The notes below the pieces were generated by a model. The model saw nothing but the letters and a program-made list of their open reading frames with translations. It ran no database searches and was not told the origin of the DNA. Source: Nothopassalora personata (taxonomy: Eukaryota; Ascomycota; Dothideomycetes; Mycosphaerellales; Mycosphaerellaceae). Taken from it: a stretch of 64,000 bases of DNA. The position numbers were made by a program, and so were the translations under genes. The DNA is taken from contig CM066297.1 in NCBI GenBank assembly GCA_033816765.1, positions 2,536,573-2,600,572 on the forward strand. Direction: 5' to 3'. Positions 21,061 through 30,862 of the stretch are shown piece after piece. Every line of letters starts with the position of its first letter. The stretch's first letter is position 1.

Positions 21061-22427
21061 CACTAGAGTATAAACAAAACTTTTCTTAACTATAAATAAA
21101 ATAAAAGCTAAAGAGTAGCGCGCCTACTAGGGGCTACGTAGAGTAGTAGTAGGCAAGGAGCCCGCGAGCAGCGTATAAGGCGAGCGCCTTAGTTATCGTC
21201 GTTACGTAGTAACTTAGGTAGGAATGCCTAGTCGGCGGCGGTAGTATCGATGTTCTACGCCTATAGGAACTAGGACTACGGTTAGTAGGGTACACGTATA
21301 CGAGGAACATATAACTTACGGCGCGGCCGAGTTCAAACAGCCCATTAAGGGCGCGGTTCTACTCCTACTAGAGCGCAAGGGCTACGGCGGCGGGGGCGGC
21401 GGCAGTAGTAGCGGCGGCGGAGGCACGTATACGGGTTTCCCCGGCACGCTTATACTTATAGGTATTAAACTACCTAATAGCCTATAGAAAGGGTTAGCCG
21501 AAGTATAGGAGACGTACTAGAGCCTCCTCCCGCGAGTAGTAGTCGACTCGTAGGAGCGAAGTAGCGACTTACCTCCGTAATGTCGTTACCTAGCTAGGCA
21601 CATAGGCGGATCTACTCTACTAGCTCCTACTACTAGAGGTCTATAGGCGCCTAGCCTATTATAGCCGTAAGGAAGTCGCGCTAGGAGCGCGCGGCACGTA
21701 GGCGGCTTACTAGCGAGGCGATAGCGTAGCTAGTGTTAGGCGCGTACTTATGTCTATTACGCCTATAGCGGCCGCACTTCTTTAAGAGCTCGCCGGTAGT
21801 AATACTATTATAGTCATCGGCCTCGTCTAGTAAGTAGTTAGCATACGAATCGTAGGTAGCGCGCGTAGAGACTTACCCTTAACGAAGTATAGGAGGTACC
21901 CCGTATATATATTAATCCTCTACGAGAGCTTAGTAGCGGGCGAGGGCGTTAGTAGCTACGAGGGGGATACTAGTCGCTTACGACTACTAGGCGTTCTAGG
22001 TACGTCGCGTACTAGAGCCGCCTAGCGGCGCTCGTCTTCTAAGGCGCTAGTAGTACTATCGCTACTAATACTACGGAAGGAGGCGGAGCGGCTAGAGGAT
22101 AGAGGCGAGGAGGACCCGTCCGACATAATAATAATAATGCTAGCGAGGCGCTTACGGTAAGGGTGCGGTACGGGTACGTAGTAGTAGTGTAGCGGAGGTA
22201 GTGCGCTAGGGAACGTACTAGGAGAATAGGGCTAGGTTAGGCTAGAGTTTTATACCCCTAACTAGCTACGTCGGTATAGTAACTAAGCCTTACTTACCTA
22301 CACCTACATAACGACACGTACGTAACCCGTATATAGGCCGTATAGTAACTATAGTTCTAGAAGTACGTAGGAACCTCTACGTAGTAACTAGCGAGCTAAG
22401 GATAGCTCGTACGGGAGGGGAGGTAAT
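21061..22427 (-). pseudogene. Element A 3' tail with a possible antisense ORF
   Basis: The 1.37 kb between pol and the 3' LTR has no plus-strand domain. On the minus strand, about 21930-21590 gives a protein-like stretch with few stops (TRATYDSYANYLLDEADDYN, then GELLKKCGRYRRNRHKYAP). Near 21388-21420 there is a GGC-rich tract. E1 also has an antisense ORF in the equivalent place, which makes this worth recording, but the evidence is modest. Confidence 0.35.
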
Positions 22428-22623
22428 TGTAAGGGGTAGCCTAGTAGCTAACCCTTACATATAGCCTTATATATAACATGCGGTCGCGACCGGCTACTAA
22501 GCCGCACGTGACACGCATACGTACACCTTACGACGCGCAATACGTCTTAAATAAAAGGCAAGAATTAGTTCATCTACGACTAGTAGGTCGTAGGCGTGCT
22601 ATATATTGCGACATCCCTTAACA
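22428..22623 (+). repeat. 3' LTR of element A (196 bp)
   Basis: It begins TGTAAGGGG and ends CCCTTAACA. It has the same length as the 5' LTR and is followed by TACGC (22624-22628). It is preceded by the polypurine tract GGGAGGGGAGG. Confidence 0.93.
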
Positions 22624-22628
22624 TACGC

Positions 22629-22899
22629 CTTATACTATAATATTATTATTAGTAGCTATAGATATAGGGGTAGGGGTTATAGTAGGGAAGTAGTCTTCTC
22701 TAGCCGGTCCTTCTATAGAGCTTATAGTATATAAGATCTCTAACCGCTCGATCTCCTACTATATCTTCTACTCTTTACTCTTAGCCCGTAAGGCCTCTCT
22801 TCTCGTAGCTAAGGCTACGTAACGTACCTACTACTATACCTTAGGGCTTAAGGGCGCCGTAGGCGCTTCGCTATTACGCGCGGTATTAGACTCTATAGC
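22629..22899. other. Ancient RIPped DNA between elements A and C
   Basis: This was the insertion target of both A (left) and C (right). It is TpA-rich, with no domain seen. ATAGC at 22895-22899 is the left target duplication of element C. Confidence 0.6.
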
Positions 22900-23091
22900 T
22901 ATTACCGTACCGGCGCCGACTATTTACTTAAACCCGCGCGTACGTACGTGGACCCCGAGCGCGCCGCTAACTAAGCCGGCCCGAGGGCTTAGCGTATATA
23001 TATCTACCTCGCGCCCTCCGCGCCTCTCTTAGATAGACCGTCTATTCGACTTATACCTTATCCGAATACGTGCTTGCACCTACTTATAACA
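22900..23091 (+). repeat. 5' LTR of element C (192 bp)
   Basis: It begins TATTACCGTACC (from TGTTACC) and ends CTTATAACA. It contains GTCTATTCGA at 23040-23049, complementary to the primer site outside the LTR. Confidence 0.93.
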
Positions 23092-23105
23092 CTTCGAATA
23101 GACTA
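23092..23105 (+). promoter_or_regulatory. Self-primer binding site of element C
   Basis: CTTCGAATAGAC follows the LTR. TCGAATAGAC (23094-23103) is the exact 10-nt complement of GTCTATTCGA in the LTR (23040-23049). There is no tRNA-type TGG. Confidence 0.62.
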
Positions 23106-23332
23106 TTACTAGCGTATAGAGAGACACGAGAAGCTACGATCGGGAGATCGTAAGAGAAACGCGATAGTACTAGAGTACTAAGATATTAGGTACGCGACTT
23201 AAATCGAGTCGTACCTTAAGTAAGTCTAAGGCTAACACGACAGTTATAGCGAGAAAGAACGACGGTACCGGCGACGAAGACGCTACGACGTATACTAACC
23301 GGCGCGTACGTCGTGCGAATATTAGTAGATCC

Positions 23333-23346
23333 TCCCTCTTTATCCT
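23333..23346. repeat. 14-bp target-site duplication (left), retroposon copy 2
   Basis: TCCCTCTTTATCCT here is repeated exactly at 24108-24121. It ends directly before the first base of the retroposon and so fixes the 5' end to the nucleotide. Confidence 0.92.
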
Positions 23347-23424
23347 GTCGTCCTATAGAGAGCGCCTTCACGCGGCGGACGACGTAAGTATCTTCGTTAC
23401 GACGAAGAGAAACTAAGACTCTCT
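23347..23424 (+). ncRNA. Predicted HDV-like self-cleaving ribozyme, retroposon copy 2
   Basis: The first 78 nt fit the nested double pseudoknot. P1 is GTCGTCC (23347-23353) with GGACGAC (23377-23383). J1/2 is TAT. P2 is AGAGAG (23357-23362) with CTCTCT (23419-23424). P3 is GCC (23364-23366) with GGC (23374-23376) closing a 7-nt loop TTCACGC. P1.1 can form between AC (23370-23371) and GT (23384-23385). P4 is TCTTCGT (23391-23397) with ACGAAGA (23402-23408). J4/2 contains CTAA (23413-23416), matching the C-N-R-A around the catalytic cytosine. P1 starts at the first base after the target duplication, so cleavage would release the exact retroposon 5' end, as known for R2 and other non-LTR elements. 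Departures: the first pair is G-C rather than G-U, and J4/2 is long at 10 nt. Confidence 0.68.
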
Positions 23425-24037
23425 CTCTCGAAAAATACAAGCCTACTCGACTCGAAACAAGAAAAGACAGGTCGGACGAACCGAACGAACGAGATACGCT
23501 CAAAATCTACAAACAAGAACTCCGGAACTGCGAGAAGGGAAAGCGACGTACATAGCGTACACGTCGCTCGAACAACGAAGGCGCTGTCTACCTGTCGTCC
23601 CGGCAAACCACGTAAACTGCCGGCTGGAACCAAGAGAGGCGTTTAGGGGCGCAAACCACGTATACTGCACGGCTGGAACCAAGAGAGGCCGAGGGGGGGA
23701 CGACAGCGAGGCCACTGCGACCGAGGAGCTACACTCGAGACCGGAGAACGCGACTGGATTGAAACAGAGGCAACGGGTGTTTCTTGGGATTTTGCTCGGT
23801 GCGTACGGGTACGGCCGGCTTGGCTTTTTAAAACAAGAACGAGACACGGGCGCAAAACTTGTCTCGCCCGGGGCAAGGCGACAAACCGCAATTCTCGACA
23901 AGACACGACTACCGGGTACGCGCGTACTACGCCGCAATATATTCGATTTACGGTTCGAATAGCGAGCGTTGCTCGCATCTTTTAAGGAGTTTTTACGTCC
24001 GGGGTACGACGGGGCTTTTCTCCTTCTCTCAAATTTT

Positions 24038-24055
24038 GGTCTCGTTCTCGAGACC
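24038..24055 (+). other. 3' hairpin of the retroposon
   Basis: GGTCTCG (24038-24044) pairs perfectly with CGAGACC (24049-24055) around the loop TTCT, about 50 nt before the 3' end. The mirror copy lies at 7775-7792. LINE reverse transcriptases often recognise such 3' stem-loops, but whether this one is used is inference. Confidence 0.6.
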
Positions 24056-24544
24056 CGTGTTGCATAGTCTTTGACTCAAATAGCACGTTAATGGAATAAT
24101 CAATCAATCCCTCTTTATCCTACTATCCGACGTAATAAATAGCGACGCGACAAACGGCGACGCGACATAAACCTAAGGAAGAGAAGAGGAGGTTCTAGGT
24201 TAGCTTATTACTAAGAGTAACATCTACTATAAGTAGCATAAGAAGGTACTCGACCGACTCTAAGAGATCGAAGAGGAGGATGCCGAGGCTACCGAGCTTA
24301 ATTTAGCTAACCTGTGTAGTAATGTATATATCAAGGACATTACTAAGGATAAGAGCGAAGAAGCTCTTACCCTAGGTGCGAAGAAGAGGAGGGTTACTAT
24401 TAATTAGTTTTAAGATGCATTTAAGTCCCTTAACGGACTAAGCGCTAAGAAATTTAAGAAGCGAGTTAACGACTACCCGGTAGAAATATATAAGATCCTC
24501 CGAGACATCGAGTTAGATTATCGGCGTACTTATAAGACAATTGC

Positions 24545-24706
24545 TATTACGGGTAAACGACGTATATACTAAAGTTCTATAAAGTTTATAATAAGTTCGA
24601 TATAGAAGAAAGGGGAAGTTATACGCTGTCCGAAGAAAAGGTATCGGAAAGTAATCCGAACGTATAGGCGTAGCCTATGCTAAGAAATAGGCGCCCGCTC
24701 CTTATA
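24545..24706 (-). repeat. 3' LTR of element D (162 bp)
   Basis: The plus strand begins TATTACGGGTAAACG (from TGTTACGGG) and ends CGCTCCTTATA. The target duplication ATTGC lies at 24540-24544. On the minus strand it is preceded by the purine tract GGAAGGGGGGGGTAG. Confidence 0.93.
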
Positions 24707-26100
24707 CTACCCCCCCCCTTCCTCCTCCGCCCCTAGTTATAGCTCCGCCCTAGAGCCCATTGTCCTAGGTGTTCTCGTTAGGCTCGTAATAGGAAGTGCC
24801 CGAGCTTCTCTTCCTTATTGTCTAGCCCCGCCGACGCCGAGATAAAGTATTATTACCTAGGTAAGTGTAAGGTTTACTATCGTCCATTAAGTGACAATAG
24901 CTATTGTTACATATAAACAATAGGAGCCTAGAACATATCTTTAGGTTCTCGTTCTCTTTTTTTTCTTTTCTTTCTTTTCCTTATTACCTACCGTACGCGT
25001 AAGTCGCCCCCCCCTCCCCCTAGCTAAGCGTCTCTAGCCTTAGGGGCATATTCGCGTATCTTATGCCTATCGCTTAGGGAGACGACATTTTCCCTACGGG
25101 TTCCGACAGATACTAATAGCATGCCGTAAATAGAAACTACTACTACCACATCTCCTATTAATACTATTAAGTGAGTCCAAATAAATTCCTACGGAGACCG
25201 AAACGTTCTAACCGGAGCCTAGCATAAAATGTCCTAACGCCGCATCTACTACGTCCCCTACGCCTCTACTAGCGTAGACTACGTCTCCTAGCATATAAGT
25301 ACCGGTCATCGTCCTATTCTTATCGGGGTCCGCTAATTATCGTTAGGGCGCAACCGCGCGCGCCTACTAGGCCTATAATACTAATCGTAAGTATTGCGAG
25401 GACATGTATGTACCGCGCGGACCGCGAAGGAAAATTATCGCTAACCTCGCGTTTTAGGCCGGAGCTCGCCTACGCCGCCTATACTAAGTAGACCCGCGCT
25501 ACTAACTAGAACCGCGCGTAAGCATCTTCCCTAGCGTCCTCCGCCACTTTTCTACCGGCTAACGGTCTTTTAGCGACGACGCCCGTACTAAGCTCCGCGC
25601 CGTCCTTAAAGCCTAGAAGGCTTTAAAGCCTCTCTAGCGTACTAGCATGCTCTCCCGGTAAGTTTCCACGGCCTCCGCCTCTTTATACGCGCTTTAGGTA
25701 GACGTATGTACTACGGGCCCCGTTATAAAACTATCGCGTACGTTAGGCCTTAGCCTCCACTAACTAGCCTTCGGGCACCCTCGTCTTTCGCGCGGGCCGT
25801 AACCGGGCTATTATAGTATATAGCTATCTCGAAAGGGATCGGGCTCCGCTACTTTTACGGCGGACGCCGCTAAAATGAAACGCTCTTAAACTTACCTATA
25901 CCTTCTTACTTCTCCCTATCTCCTAAAAAGACTCCCTAACCTAAAAGAACGCCTACCTTTTCCTAAACGCCTATGTCTACGCTAAATCCCTAGTAATCCT
26001 TACCTTTTCGCCTTCTCCCCCTTCTATTCGTATCCTATACCTCCTTCGGTCCGTTATGCGTTATTAGGTTACTATATCTCCTCTTAAAGTTATCCGCGGC
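24707..26100 (-). other. Element D 3' tail
   Basis: About 1.3 kb between the chromodomain end and the 3' LTR with no recognised domain in the pol direction. It is GC-rich with many TpA stops. The relative at 59380-60976 carries the same tail. A fairly open plus-strand stretch at about 25370-25880 may be a remnant antisense ORF, but I could not identify it. Confidence 0.5.
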
Positions 26101-29100
26101 TACTGTGTCCGCGAGGTACCCTAATAGTTCCTATGTAGGCTTATAGTATCCGGTCCATTTTACTAGGACTTCGCGTACTCGGCCTCTACCTCTAACCTTA
26201 GTTCTAGCGTAAAGGATCTCTTCTATCTACCACTCTTCGTAAGACTCAATTATTATAGGGTCCGGCTATTTGTTATCGATCTCCTATCTAGGTAAGGGGT
26301 CTTAGCTTATAGGTCGTAGTAAGTTAGGATAGAAGACCGGGTAGATCCCGTCGGGGATCCTAGATAAGCGTATAGATAACGGTAAGATTACTTCTACTAC
26401 CGTATACTTCGCGTGTCTATAGTCGAGGCTCTTCTTTAGTCGTATAGTGACATAGTTACGTAGATCTAGCTAAACTTTATCGCCTACACGATAGATTAGT
26501 ACGGGCTTCCTATCCCGGTTAGCGTAGTCCTCCTGTTTTTAGGCGGCTTCCGCTATACTTGCCTAACATAGGTCCGTAATCCTTTACATCCTTTCTACGA
26601 ATAGCGTTGCCCGTTACGCGGCGTCTAACTAAGAGGTCTCTAGATCCGGTTATAACTAAACGGGTAATAGTGCCTCGTATCCGTGTACCGCAAAGAAGGG
26701 GCTTATTCCTAGCCTAGCGTAATACCGCGCGTTTAGAGCAAGTTGCGCCGTAGGGAGCTAGCGTTTCTAGTCGGACTGCTTATAGTTAATGTAGTTACGG
26801 AGGTAAGCCTAGACTTCCTAGTTTAACCGTTCCGGGCCTCCGTCGGTTTATAGGTAGTAAGCGGAGCTAAGCCTCCGTTTTATACCGGTTAAACGATAGA
26901 AGGTCCTCTAGAAGGTACTCGTCCAGTTAGTACCCCGGTTACTCGTAATAGCTTAAGGGAGGCCGTAGTATCTTACCTAGTAGTCTAAGAACCTTTTAGC
27001 GCAGTCCTCGGCTTTTATAGTAGGCATCGCTTCTAAAACGACGGTCTTACTTAGTCGATCCTTAATTACCTAGAGGTAAGTGTTCCCTTACGACTCGGGC
27101 ATGTCCGTTATAAAATCTATCGAGATCTCCTAGAAGAATTGGTCGGGGACCGGTAAGGGTTGTAGGAGGCCGTGTTTTTATTCTCTCTACACCTTATTCC
27201 TACCGTAGTAGTTACAGTTCCTTAAGAACTGCCTTACGTGCTTAGACTATAGGGGCTAGTAGAAGTTACGACTTAGTATCGATACTATAGAGTCCCGGCT
27301 AGGGTAGCCGTATACCGGTGAATTGTGCACGGATTAGATTAGCTTAGTTCGAAGGGTGTCGTTCTATAGAATCGCTGTGTCCGCCTCCTTGTAGTCGGAC
27401 TCCGTAGAACTAGGAGCTCTAGGTACCTAAATCCTACCGCGGTAGCGGAGATATCCGTTACGGTCGATACTATAGTTACCTACTTGCACCTTAAGTTTTA
27501 CCTCGCTAGGAAGTGAACGCGCTCCTACCTTAATCGCGCGGTGTACCGCTTAGAACGTACTGTCCTTCTCGATAGTTCTTTCCTAGAGGTCGTTTAGCTC
27601 TTAGTCTTAGAAGGGTCCCTATAGTACGCCCGGTGAATCCGCCTCTTCTATAGCGGATAGTCCTTCGAACTACGTAGCTAAGATTCGTACTAACGAAACC
27701 TTTATAGTCGAGCTAACGTCTACTACCTTCGAGCCCGGCCAATTCTTTACGATGTCCGGTTTAAGAAACCTGCGATACCGTAATAACTTATCGTCCTACC
27801 TAAGTGTGTCCTACTCCCTTTGAGAAAGGGCGTCCGGTATAATCGCCTCGGTACCCGGCCTATATACTAGTAAAAACTGGAATTTTATAACTTCCTTAAC
27901 CTACCGGATCTACCGTTCGGAAAGCTGTCTCTTCGTTATAAAGTATTCTAGGTTCTTGTAGTCCGTCTAGATTATAAAGGGCCTATATGTTTTTAACTCG
28001 GGAGCCTATTCTTTAAGATAGGACACTACCGCGAGCATCTCCTTATCGTAAATGTCGTAGTTAATCTTAGCCTTATTAAGCTTCTCCGAGTAGAATCCTA
28101 CTAGTTTTACGACTCCGTCCTTTTCTTATAGGAGGGCGCCTCTAAGCGTAAAGCCGCTATAGTCCGTCTCTAAAAAGGTAGGGAGCTCCGGGTTCTAGTA
28201 GGCTAAAACTAGTACTTTGTAGTACTTATCCTTTAGGGACTTAAACGCATTAGCCTAACGATCTCCCTAGGAAAACACCTTGTTCTTACCGGTTAGCGAC
28301 GTTAAGGGCTCGGCGAGCTTCGAATAGTTTAGAATAAACATCCGGTAGTAGTTCGCGAAGCCTAAGAAACGCCGTACTTCCTTCTAGGTAACTAGTGCCT
28401 TCTAGTCCTTTACTACTACTACCTTCTCGGGGTCGGGTCCTACTCCTATCCCGTCGGTATGTATAATAAACCCGAGGTACTTAACCTTCTTCTATACGAA
28501 CTTATACTTCCCTAGATCTAGGAAAAGGCCTCCGTCCTAAAGTTTCTAGAGCACGATACGAACCTTCTAGAAATGGTCCTTTTTTGTTCCGTCGGAGTAA
28601 ATAACGACGTCGTTAGCGTAGGCCGAGGCAAATTCGTCTAGGTAGTCCCGTAATAAACTATTAATATACCGCTAGAATGTTGTAGGGGCCCCGGATAAAC
28701 CGAACGGACATACTAGCTACTCCTATAGACCAAATCTAGTTCGAAAAGCCGTCTTATACTCTTCGCCTCGAGCTATCCGAAGGTGATGGAATACGGTAAC
28801 AACGTCTACCTTCGTAATCTATCTAGCGCCCGTTAGGTTCCGAATAGTTTCCGGGATTAATAGTAGCGGATAACGGTCCTACTTAGTAATCGAGTTTAAT
28901 GCTCTATAATTATAGTAGAACCTAAGTCCTCCCCCGGACTTCCTTACGAACAAGACGGGAGCCGCCGCTTCTAAGGTAGAAGGGCGAATATAACCCTTAC
29001 GCTATAGTTCCGTTAGTGACTTCCGGAGGATAAGTAGCTCGTCTTTAGACATGCTATAGAGCGGTCCCTAGGGCAATGGTTCCGGGCTTCCGTCGGCTTT

Positions 29101-29400
29101 CGTCCGTATCTCGATCTTATAGTTAAGGTCGCCGCGGTGCGGAGCTAGCTTATTAGCTTCCCTAGTAGAAAACAGCGGTAACATATCCTAAAGTTCCGGA
29201 GGCAAGCCCTTCTTAAGTTCCCCTCGCGTAGGCGGCTCCTTCTTACTAAGGGCTTTCTTAATATCTTCTACGGTCGCCGCGGCAATCGTAGCGAAACGCT
29301 TACCCGATTTGTATTCTTCGTAGTTACGTCCTTCGGGTACCTATTTCTTTACTAAGTTATAGAACTCTTAACTACGTTCTACCCCTTTACTAGTGCTTCT
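26100..29400 (-). pseudogene. Element D pol (RIPped)
   Basis: Minus-strand translation recovers RT near 29060-28560, with FQRYINSLLRDYLDEF followed by YANDVVIYSD (catalytic YxDD with Asp changed to Asn). RNase H lies near 28250-27750, integrase near 27250-26500 and a chromodomain-like end near 26290-26120. Stops are TAG/TAA at Trp and Gln positions. No frame survives beyond about 60 codons. Confidence 0.85.
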
Positions 29401-30684
29401 TTATCTCCTAGTTCTAGCTTTCGACTAGGAGCTAGTCTTTTCCTATCTCTTCGGGATCCGACTTAAACCCGTCGTCCTCTAGGATCGGCGCGACCGAGGC
29501 CGCATTAATCCTAGTAGGATTAACTGCTACGGCGTACGGGCATTCCTTTACTCGATGTCCGCTCGCTCTATAGCGGAAGTAGAGCTATTCTTAGCGCCTA
29601 CGATCCCTCTCCGCGGTGTCTACCTATTTTACTCTCTACCTCCCTTTATCCTCCTTCCGATCTCTACGACTTCTAGAGCGGCCTCCGCTTGTCCGGGTTA
29701 GTGCTATAATAGTGTTACTATCGGCATTAACCTAGCTACTAGCCGTTCTCGTAAAAGAACGGGTAGTAACTATAGCGGTCGCACTAGAGTTCTTATTGTT
29801 GTCCTTCTACCTCTTATAGGCTATTTTAAACTAGTCCGTGTCCTCGAGGTTAGTTATAATCCGTTTGACCTCCCCCGCAAACTCGTAGTAGTCCTCCTTC
29901 TTCGGTATAGCCGCCGTATACATCCGAACGGGGTTCGAGAAGGTGTTACGTAAGTAACTAATCTTCGCGTCGTCGCTCTAGTTCTCTCCGCCGGCGCTTA
30001 GTAGGAGTCCGTCGAATTTCATCTAGTAATCGTGCTAAGGTTAACCGTTCGCATGTTTAATCTTAGTAAGCTACTCTAGGGCCTTAGCGCGCTCGTTGCT
30101 ATTACCGAAGACTTTATCGAGTTACGTAAAGAAAGTAACGGGGTCCTTCCTAAGTTCGCCGTCTCCCTTATCCTAGAAGTGCCGTATCCTAGTACGCTCT
30201 CTCGCTAGTAAGGTGTCGTTAATCGCGTCCTAGTAATACTCCTTAGAGAGCGTCGGTTTTAGGGCGGATCGCACCCTAAAAGAGCTCTTTAACCTTAAGA
30301 AGTAATCGCGGAATGTCTCTACCTTACCGTCCTAGGAAGGGGGGTTCTAACCTCTAGGACCCGACGGTTCTTCTCCGGTACGCGGCGAGGGCGCGGCGGC
30401 GTTTAGCGTCTATAGTAGCTGTCTTATTAGGTTACTAGTAGTCGTCTTATTATAAACTAGTAGCGAGACTATAGGTATTAACTAACGTCGAGCGTCTTCC
30501 GATTCTTTTAAAGCGGCGCGCGTTCCAATTAACTCGGCTTACATCTCTTCCTATCGCTAGTACAGTTACTATAGTATAAGTTAGAAGTTTTTATTCGGGG
30601 TACTAGTCCCGGGGTTCTCGCTACCCGGCGACGTTATTACGTATCCCGTCTCTTTAATAGTAGGTGCCTAGCTAATTCGAATGG
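29400..30684 (-). pseudogene. Element D gag (RIPped)
   Basis: This is the gag region on the minus strand next to the 5' LTR. Near 29590-29530 is a decayed knuckle (YFRYRASGHRVKECP), a CCHC motif whose first two Cys read Tyr (TGC to TAC). Upstream there are helical gag-type segments. Confidence 0.75.
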
Positions 30685-30695
30685 ATCGAACTTAA
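30685..30695 (-). promoter_or_regulatory. Self-primer binding site of element D
   Basis: After the 5' LTR the minus strand reads TTAAGTTCGAT. Plus-strand ATCGAACTTA (30685-30694) is the exact complement of TAAGTTCGAT in the LTR (30743-30752), a 10-nt self match. Confidence 0.62.
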
Positions 30696-30857
30696 TGTTA
30701 CGGGTAAACGACGTATATACTAAAGTTCTATAAAGTTTATAATAAGTTCGATATGGAATAAAGGGGAAGTTACACGCTGTCCGAAGAAAAGGTGTCGGAA
30801 AGCAATCTAAACGCATAGGCATAGCCTATACTAAGAAACAGGGGCCCGCCCCTTACA
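30696..30857 (-). repeat. 5' LTR of element D (162 bp)
   Basis: The plus strand begins TGTTACGGGTAAACG and ends CCGCCCCTTACA. It is followed by ATTGC (30858-30862). It contains the self-primer partner at 30743-30752. Confidence 0.93.
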
Positions 30858-30862
30858 ATTGC

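Larger units (their letters stand above)
15706..22623 (+). mobile_element. Element A: RIPped Ty3/gypsy chromovirus, TSD TACGC
   Basis: This is a complete but dead element of 6918 bp, including a 319-bp solo LTR that inserted later. Its 196-bp LTRs (15706-15901, 22428-22623) are equal in length, and TACGC flanks both ends (15701-15705, 22624-22628). Order: LTR, self-primer site, gag with zinc knuckle, protease, RT, RNase H, integrase, chromodomain, a 1.37-kb 3' tail, a GGGAGGGGAGG polypurine tract, LTR. Every difference I see between the two LTRs is a C/T or G/A transition in a CpA/TpG context, as RIP predicts. Confidence 0.95.
23347..24107 (+). mobile_element. 761-bp non-autonomous non-LTR retroposon, copy 2
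   Basis: This is the inverted partner of 7723-8483, with the same length and one visible difference (23742). Exact 14-bp target duplications flank it (23333-23346, 24108-24121). In plus orientation it starts GTCGTCCTATAGAGAG and ends GGAATAATCAATCAA. It has no LTR, no inverted termini and no recognisable protein, so it looks like a full-length non-autonomous retroposon mobilised by a LINE not present here. A perfect 7-bp hairpin near the 3' end (24038-24055) could be the enzyme's recognition element. Frames of 145 and 111 codons on the opposite strand are probably chance. No RIP damage is visible although it sits in RIPped element C. Confidence 0.87.
23106..24544 (+). pseudogene. Element C gag, first part (RIPped, split by a retroposon)
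   Basis: Leader and N-terminal gag of element C, interrupted by the 761-bp retroposon at 23347-24107. Coding character is visible from about 24120 (acidic and Lys-rich helices with TAG/TAA). It is broken again at 24545 by element D and resumes at 30863. Confidence 0.65.
24545..30857 (-). mobile_element. Element D: RIPped Ty3/gypsy chromovirus, TSD ATTGC
   Basis: This is a complete dead element of 6313 bp nested in the gag of element C. Equal 162-bp LTRs (24545-24706, 30696-30857) and ATTGC on both sides (24540-24544, 30858-30862) fix its ends. It reads on the minus strand: 5' LTR at the right, self-primer site, gag, protease, RT, RNase H, integrase, chromodomain, a 1.3-kb 3' tail, and a polypurine tract beside the left LTR (plus strand TACCCCCCCC). 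A truncated relative lies at 59380-60976. Confidence 0.95.

Noticed and set aside
23940..23960. GGTTCGAATAGC in the retroposon as a Pol III B box (tRNA-derived SINE)
   Set aside because: It is about 600 nt from the 5' end, with no A box at suitable distance. A ribozyme at the 5' end and LINE-type transcription fit better.
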